DNA of 64,000 nucleotides. It comes from Paenibacillus sp. L3-i20 (GTDB lineage Bacteria > Bacillota > Bacilli > Paenibacillales > Paenibacillaceae). The position numbers were made by a program, and so were the translations under genes. This document shows positions 59,881-64,000 of this stretch, in pieces (the first letter of the stretch is position 1; each line of letters starts with the position of its first letter). The notes below the pieces were generated by a model. That model was given only the letters and a program-made list of their open reading frames with translations. It did not search any database and was not told the origin of the DNA. The stretch lies in assembly GCF_022180385.2 (NCBI RefSeq), contig NZ_BQME02000001.1:636501-700500 (forward strand), given 5' to 3'.

Positions 59881-61863
59881 CTACACGTTCTTAATTCTTG
59901 TCATAGTAGAAGGTATTGGTTTGCGCATCATGTACGGAAAAAGCAGGATTAGCCCTGCAATATACAGAAAAAGGGCAAACACTGCAGGCAATAAGTGGAT
60001 GAAGTCCGTATAGCCTATGCCATAATGAACACTAAAGCCAGCGTAGAAACCAGGAGCACCGCCAAGCAGCAACGTCCACCAAAGCCAACGCTCCCCTTGA
60101 CCTATGCCCCATAATGCGATAATAAGAATCGCTATTGCATCGCAAAGTAAAGCACCACCGAAGCCTGCCCGATCATGAGCAATTAATGCAATTAGCTTCG
60201 GATTAACCTCATTCAATAGCTCTCTTGTTGTACCAAGAAAGGCGAGATCTGCCTTCACGAATACATTCGTAATACCAACACCTGCAATGACAAGTCCACC
60301 TAGCGCAAGTGCAAAACCTAATACAACGAAACACAGCTGTCCCCACATGGCGAGTCGCCATGCTTTATCATTATATAGATTAACAGGTTTATAATTGGGC
60401 TGATCCTTATTTCTTCGTAACGAAAATACAAACATGGGCAGAAGCAACGCCGATGCTATCGCATGCAGCGGGTCAAAATATCCGTAGCCTAAATATAAGA
60501 AAAAACTAGTGAAGCCAACTAAGCATGATGTAATTAGAGCCGTCTTTGCCCAATGCTGACCTAATCGCTGACCGTGTCTAGCTAGCTGATAATATATAAT
60601 TCCGATAGAAATCATTGTACCTGCCAGTGTAATCCGATCATGCGACATGAAATGGATCAAATGGTGATTCACACGATGGATCTCGTCAACAGTCATTCCT
60701 AGAAAGTTCAGATCGTAGGAAAGAAGAACTTTAGTTGCTCCGATCCACCAAGCTAACAACCCGCCAATAATCATGCCAACACCGAGCAAACACATCCATC
60801 CCCAGTTACTCCAGAAGGAAGGATGATCAGGCACTTCTTTGTGCCGAACAGTCTCATAAATAATTGCTTCATTGATCCGCTTGGGCAGCCCCGGTCCTGA
60901 GTAGATAAGACCACTGTGCAGCATAATCAAATCTGCACCTGCCTCTAATAATAACAAAGCATCTTGAGGTTCATGCACACCTGCTCCAGCTTTGACCACA
61001 AAAGAAGAGCCACATCGTTGCTTAATGAGACTCGTCTTCGCAAGTGATAGTTGCAGCCCTTCTTTACCTATCGACACAGCATAGTTGCCCGCTTCAATGT
61101 TCCGTCCGTCTTCTGAAGTGAAAGCAAAGGTAGCTTCCCCGATGACTGCCCCCTTAAACAAAGAAGTTTCAGGTCTTTCAAGCAGTTCTACAACTCTAGT
61201 TTCAGGCATGTCGAGCGGTACGTACAGAAAAAATGGACTTGACGCTGCTTGCTTCATGATATGCGGTAATTCGGTATAGATAAGCTTAATATCATCCCAA
61301 CAACGTGAGCCTGAAGCAATATCTAAATAAAAGCCAACAGCACCCGAAGCACTTAGCTGAGATACCATCTCTTTAAGTTGCTCGATTGCTTCATTCGGTG
61401 GTGCTTCGGGCATAGGTGTAATACGGACAAGCTGAGGAAGTCGATGACCTGGTAGTTTCAACCGAGCAACTACTGCCGACAGACCTTCATTTTCAAAATA
61501 GGATGGATATTCCAACCGTTCTTCACGAACATTATTTTCTATTGGTTTCCCATGCCGAATAGCCCCATTTGTAATGGGGCCAATCTCTATAAAACCAAGT
61601 CCAAATTGTGCAAGTGCCCGGTGAACCGTTCCTTCTGGATCGACAGCACCAGATAAGCCAATTGGCGAAGCAAACGCAAGCCCTCCTAAATTACGTTCTA
61701 ATAAAGGGGAGGCCTCCATATGACCTAACGTTCTAATTACAAATGAACCGCCAGGAATTTTGCTAATTCGCCCCATCGCTTGCAGGGTGAGAGAACGACT
61801 TAGTCGTGATGGCAATCGGAATAGAATAGGACGAAACAAGGTCTGATAAGACCAATCCGGCAT
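59881..61863 (-). CDS. Dihydroorotate-dehydrogenase-like domain fused to a duplicated membrane domain
   Basis: Start ATG at 61863 (MPDWSYQTLFRPILFRLPSR) with AGAGGAG eight bases upstream. Residues about 1-335 form a PyrD-like FMN barrel (LLERNLGGLAFASPIGLSGA, GFIEIGPITNGAI, VVKAGAGVHEPQDALLLLEA, GADLIMLHSGLIYSGPGL). Residues about 355-650 hold eight or more membrane helices with two copies of a pattern: DLNFLGMTVDEIHRVNHHLI...HDR and DLAFLGTTRELLNEVNPKLI...HDR. The canonical DHODH substrate loop is hard to see, so orotate formation is doubtful. No pyr genes are near. Confidence 0.75.
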   Translation of the reverse strand: MPDWSYQTLFRPILFRLPSRLSRSLTLQAMGRISKIPGGSFVIRTLGHMEASPLLERNLGGLAFASPIGLSGAVDPEGTVHRALAQFGLGFIEIGPITNGAIRHGKPIENNVREERLEYPSYFENEGLSAVVARLKLPGHRLPQLVRITPMPEAPPNEAIEQLKEMVSQLSASGAVGFYLDIASGSRCWDDIKLIYTELPHIMKQAASSPFFLYVPLDMPETRVVELLERPETSLFKGAVIGEATFAFTSEDGRNIEAGNYAVSIGKEGLQLSLAKTSLIKQRCGSSFVVKAGAGVHEPQDALLLLEAGADLIMLHSGLIYSGPGLPKRINEAIIYETVRHKEVPDHPSFWSNWGWMCLLGVGMIIGGLLAWWIGATKVLLSYDLNFLGMTVDEIHRVNHHLIHFMSHDRITLAGTMISIGIIYYQLARHGQRLGQHWAKTALITSCLVGFTSFFLYLGYGYFDPLHAIASALLLPMFVFSLRRNKDQPNYKPVNLYNDKAWRLAMWGQLCFVVLGFALALGGLVIAGVGITNVFVKADLAFLGTTRELLNEVNPKLIALIAHDRAGFGGALLCDAIAILIIALWGIGQGERWLWWTLLLGGAPGFYAGFSVHYGIGYTDFIHLLPAVFALFLYIAGLILLFPYMMRKPIPSTMTRIKNV

Positions 61864-61925
61864 AACCAATACTCCTCTGCTCAATAGTCGGCCCTTTGTT
61901 ACTTCATACCTTCATTTTACAAGTA

Positions 61926-63164
61926 TTAAATAGCCCAATTACCCTTACGGAACACAGGAACAATCGTACCATCTTCCAATATTCCGTCGATATCCATTTC
62001 GGCAGAGCCGATCATGAAATCGTTATGTGTAATACTTGCGTTAACACCGTTTGCCTCAAGTTCTTCAGGCGTCATCGTTTTGCCACCCTCTACGTTGAAC
62101 GCATATCCGCTGCCGATTGCAAAGTGATTCGACGCATTTTCATCAAACAACGTATTGTAGAACAAAATGCCAGATTGTGAAATTGGTGACTCATGCGGTA
62201 CTAGAGCTACTTCTCCAAGATAATGAGCACCATCATCGATTTCAATCAACTTATTCAAAATCTCTTCGCCCTCTTCAGCTTCAGCTTTAACAATTCGGCC
62301 ATTCTCAAAAGTAAGCTTGAAACGATCGATAATGTTACCTCCATAGCTAAGCGGCTTCGTGCTGGACACATATCCGTTTGTCCCCGTCTTAAGCGGCACT
62401 GTAAATACTTCCTCTGTCGGCATATTAGCCATAAAGGAATTTCCATCCTGGTTTGTGCTGCCAGCCGCCACCCAAATGTGCTTCTCAGGTAGTTCAACAG
62501 TAATATCTGTTCCAGGTGCAGTATAGTGCAGCTTTTTGAAATGATTATTATTTAAAATTTCAGCCTTCGCATGCAACGTATCGTTATGCTTCACCCATGC
62601 TGCTACAGGATCAGCATCATGCAATCGCACTGAATCAAAGATTGCTTTCCAAAGTAGATCAACCGCTTCACCTTCGGAAACATTTGGGAATACCTTTTTC
62701 GCCCATTCTGAGCCGGCAGCAGCTACAACAGTCCAACTAACTTTGTCAGACTGGATTGCTCTGCGGAATTCTTTCAGCCCTTGACCGGCTGCCTTTTGGA
62801 ATGCAGATATCCGCTCCGAAGGAATTCCTTTTAGCATATCTGGGCTTGAAGATGTAATCGAAATAAATACTGCGCCCTGTTCGACAAAATCGTTACGCTT
62901 ATCCGTTTCCCATTGTGGGAAGTTGCTGAATACGTCGTCTGAAGCTTTCTCATATTTCAACCGACCCAACTTTTCGTCTATCCATTCAACGTGAACGTTA
63001 GAAGCTCCTGCTTCATATGCTTTTGCAGCAATTAGTCTCACCAGTGGTGCAATTTCAATGGATGCTCCATTCACACATACAGGTTGACCTTGCTGAATAT
63101 TGACACCCGTCCGCACGATTAACTCTGCGTATTTCTCGAAATATGTTTCCATTGCTATGCTCAT
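61926..63164 (-). CDS. M29-family aminopeptidase (AmpS-like)
   Basis: A 412-residue cobalt/zinc aminopeptidase of the thermophilic-metalloprotease family. The amino-terminal domain has KYAELIVRTGVNIQQGQPVC near 10-29, with the metal-binding Glu in NMPTEEVFTVPL near 248, EEGEEILNKLIEIDDGAHYL near 304, EVALVPHESPISQSGILFYN near 327, NASNHFAIGSGYAF near 355 and THNDFMIGSAEMDIDGILED near 385, supplying the His, Glu and Asp ligands. GGGAGATG precedes the ATG. It stands alone and releases amino-terminal residues from peptides in the cytoplasm. Confidence 0.92.
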   Translation of the reverse strand: MSIAMETYFEKYAELIVRTGVNIQQGQPVCVNGASIEIAPLVRLIAAKAYEAGASNVHVEWIDEKLGRLKYEKASDDVFSNFPQWETDKRNDFVEQGAVFISITSSSPDMLKGIPSERISAFQKAAGQGLKEFRRAIQSDKVSWTVVAAAGSEWAKKVFPNVSEGEAVDLLWKAIFDSVRLHDADPVAAWVKHNDTLHAKAEILNNNHFKKLHYTAPGTDITVELPEKHIWVAAGSTNQDGNSFMANMPTEEVFTVPLKTGTNGYVSSTKPLSYGGNIIDRFKLTFENGRIVKAEAEEGEEILNKLIEIDDGAHYLGEVALVPHESPISQSGILFYNTLFDENASNHFAIGSGYAFNVEGGKTMTPEELEANGVNASITHNDFMIGSAEMDIDGILEDGTIVPVFRKGNWAI

Positions 63165-63222
63165 ATGTACATCTCCCTAAGTATTTATTATTGTAGTTAC
63201 GCTATTTTTTTGCTCCAACATG

Positions 63223-64000
63223 TTATAAGTATACCATTCTCGCCGATTCTATTTCATCTATAATCAGTTGCCTAAGATCTACTGGTGCAAGCACTGCTAC
63301 CCTCGCTCCATAGCTCATTACAATCTCACATGCAGACTCGATTGTTTCAAATTCTACATCAGCCTCAAGCCAACCTTCTTGAGCAGGCTCTACGTTCATA
63401 ATTGATACAAATCGTTCTCTCTCGATCCGCTCCAGTAGCGATGTTATCAACTTAATTCTAGCAGGAAACCGAGGCAGCTTATCTTTGAATTGTTGCAAGG
63501 ATTGCTGCCAATAAAGCGCTAAATCAAAGTCATCCGGAGGGGTAAATGAATCTAGAAGAACTTCAGAGTTACGCAAGCGTGATATACGGAAAGTGCGAAA
63601 CTCACCTTGATCGACCTTTGCAACCAAATACCACACACTTCGTTTCGCTACTAGGCCTAGGGGATATACGATTCTTTCAACTAGAGCACCTTCACGTTCA
63701 TATGTGAGTTTCAGTTCCCGCTCCAGCCAGAGCGCTTCCTGTACAACAGCAAGAAGCGGCTGCTCCTTAAGGCCCTTCCCTCTATTTGCCGTATACCAAC
63801 CAGCTCCATCAATATATATCTTCTTCCTCACTGCTGCCGCATTCGACCTTGCAGCTTCTGTTGCAGCTGCGAGCAGCTTCTGCATGGCTGTGTTCAGATT
63901 TTTCGATTGCCCCAGATCTCCCAAAGGTTCGGCTTGACTGGACACTAAAAGGGCAGCTAATTCGTCAGCGTGTATGCCTGTAAGATTAGTCCGATACCCC
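63223..64000 (-). CDS. WYL-domain transcriptional regulator (YafY family), 5' end outside the window
   Basis: The frame is open through the window edge, beginning inside the protein at GYRTNLTGIHADELAALLVS. Sequence such as GLKEQPLLAVVQEALWLERE, then YPLGLVAKRSVWYLVAKVDQ and FRTFRISRLRNSEVLLDSF (WYL ligand-binding fold), then a WCX region ending LRQLIIDEIESARMVYL, is typical of YafY/PafC-like regulators. The DNA-binding domain should lie beyond base 64000. Target unknown. Confidence 0.88.
   Translation of the reverse strand, partial: GYRTNLTGIHADELAALLVSSQAEPLGDLGQSKNLNTAMQKLLAAATEAARSNAAAVRKKIYIDGAGWYTANRGKGLKEQPLLAVVQEALWLERELKLTYEREGALVERIVYPLGLVAKRSVWYLVAKVDQGEFRTFRISRLRNSEVLLDSFTPPDDFDLALYWQQSLQQFKDKLPRFPARIKLITSLLERIERERFVSIMNVEPAQEGWLEADVEFETIESACEIVMSYGARVAVLAPVDLRQLIIDEIESARMVYL

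Overview
The window comes from a Gram-positive, endospore-forming member of the Bacillales, most likely Paenibacillaceae (Paenibacillus or Cohnella-like). I infer this from AT-leaning composition, strong AGGAGG ribosome sites, T-box leaders, a CIRCE-controlled groESL, the spore protein YyaC, DUF1128 and DesK/DesR proteins, and the Bacillus 'ydi' gene order (thiL-tsaE-tsaB-rimI-tsaD, ydiF, moaC, tatA, tatC, groES-groEL). Most genes lie on the minus strand. No rRNA, tRNA, CRISPR array, prophage or intact insertion sequence was seen.

Layout. 1-2.1 kb: the end of an SMR transporter, a MarR remnant, and a tRNA-dihydrouridine synthase. 2.1-12.3 kb: groEL/groES, a TetR gene with an ABC-2-like membrane protein, tatC/tatA, molybdenum-cofactor genes, 5-formyl-THF cyclo-ligase and the ABC-F protein YdiF. 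12.3-17.6 kb: a complete ComQXPA-type quorum-sensing locus. It includes a 56-residue ComX-like precursor ending FFWQ, preceded by an ABC ATPase gene and a possible small gene. 17.7-18.0 kb: a dense cluster of DnaA boxes. 18-20.5 kb: leuA behind two complete tandem T-box leaders. 20.5-24.5 kb: the t6A operon with thiL. 24.6-31.3 kb: c-di-GMP proteins (HD-GYP-like and GGDEF), a methyltransferase, a hydrolase and yyaC. 32-35.8 kb: a decaying galactose locus. galK and galE are intact, but galT is broken by two internal deletions and an AraC gene is reduced to a fragment. 35.8-44.1 kb: assorted enzymes and membrane proteins. 44.4-47.7 kb: the most unusual locus (below). 48.3-53.4 kb: a beta-propeller protein, an AAA ATPase with a frameshifted partner, and an esterase. 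53.5-59.7 kb: two tandem solute-binding lipoproteins and a des-desK-desR cold-response unit. 59.9-64 kb: a PyrD-like/membrane fusion, an M29 aminopeptidase and a WYL regulator that runs off the window.

The candidate new system is at 44,431-47,706. A class I isoprenoid-synthase-fold protein is followed by a 79-residue NHLP-leader (nitrile-hydratase-type) precursor. Its short predicted core ends GSRWI, with its only tryptophan penultimate, exactly as in the ComX-like peptide (FFWQ) 30 kb away. A convergent membrane histidine kinase lies beside it. The kinase promoter region carries two Spo0A-like boxes spaced 10 bp apart, and one identical 12-mer (TGTCGAATTTTA) lies upstream of both the precursor and the kinase. 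I infer a prenylated peptide made from a RiPP-type leader and wired to sporulation control, parallel to ComQXPA but with an unrelated leader. This is a hypothesis; the sequence shows only the gene arrangement and motifs.
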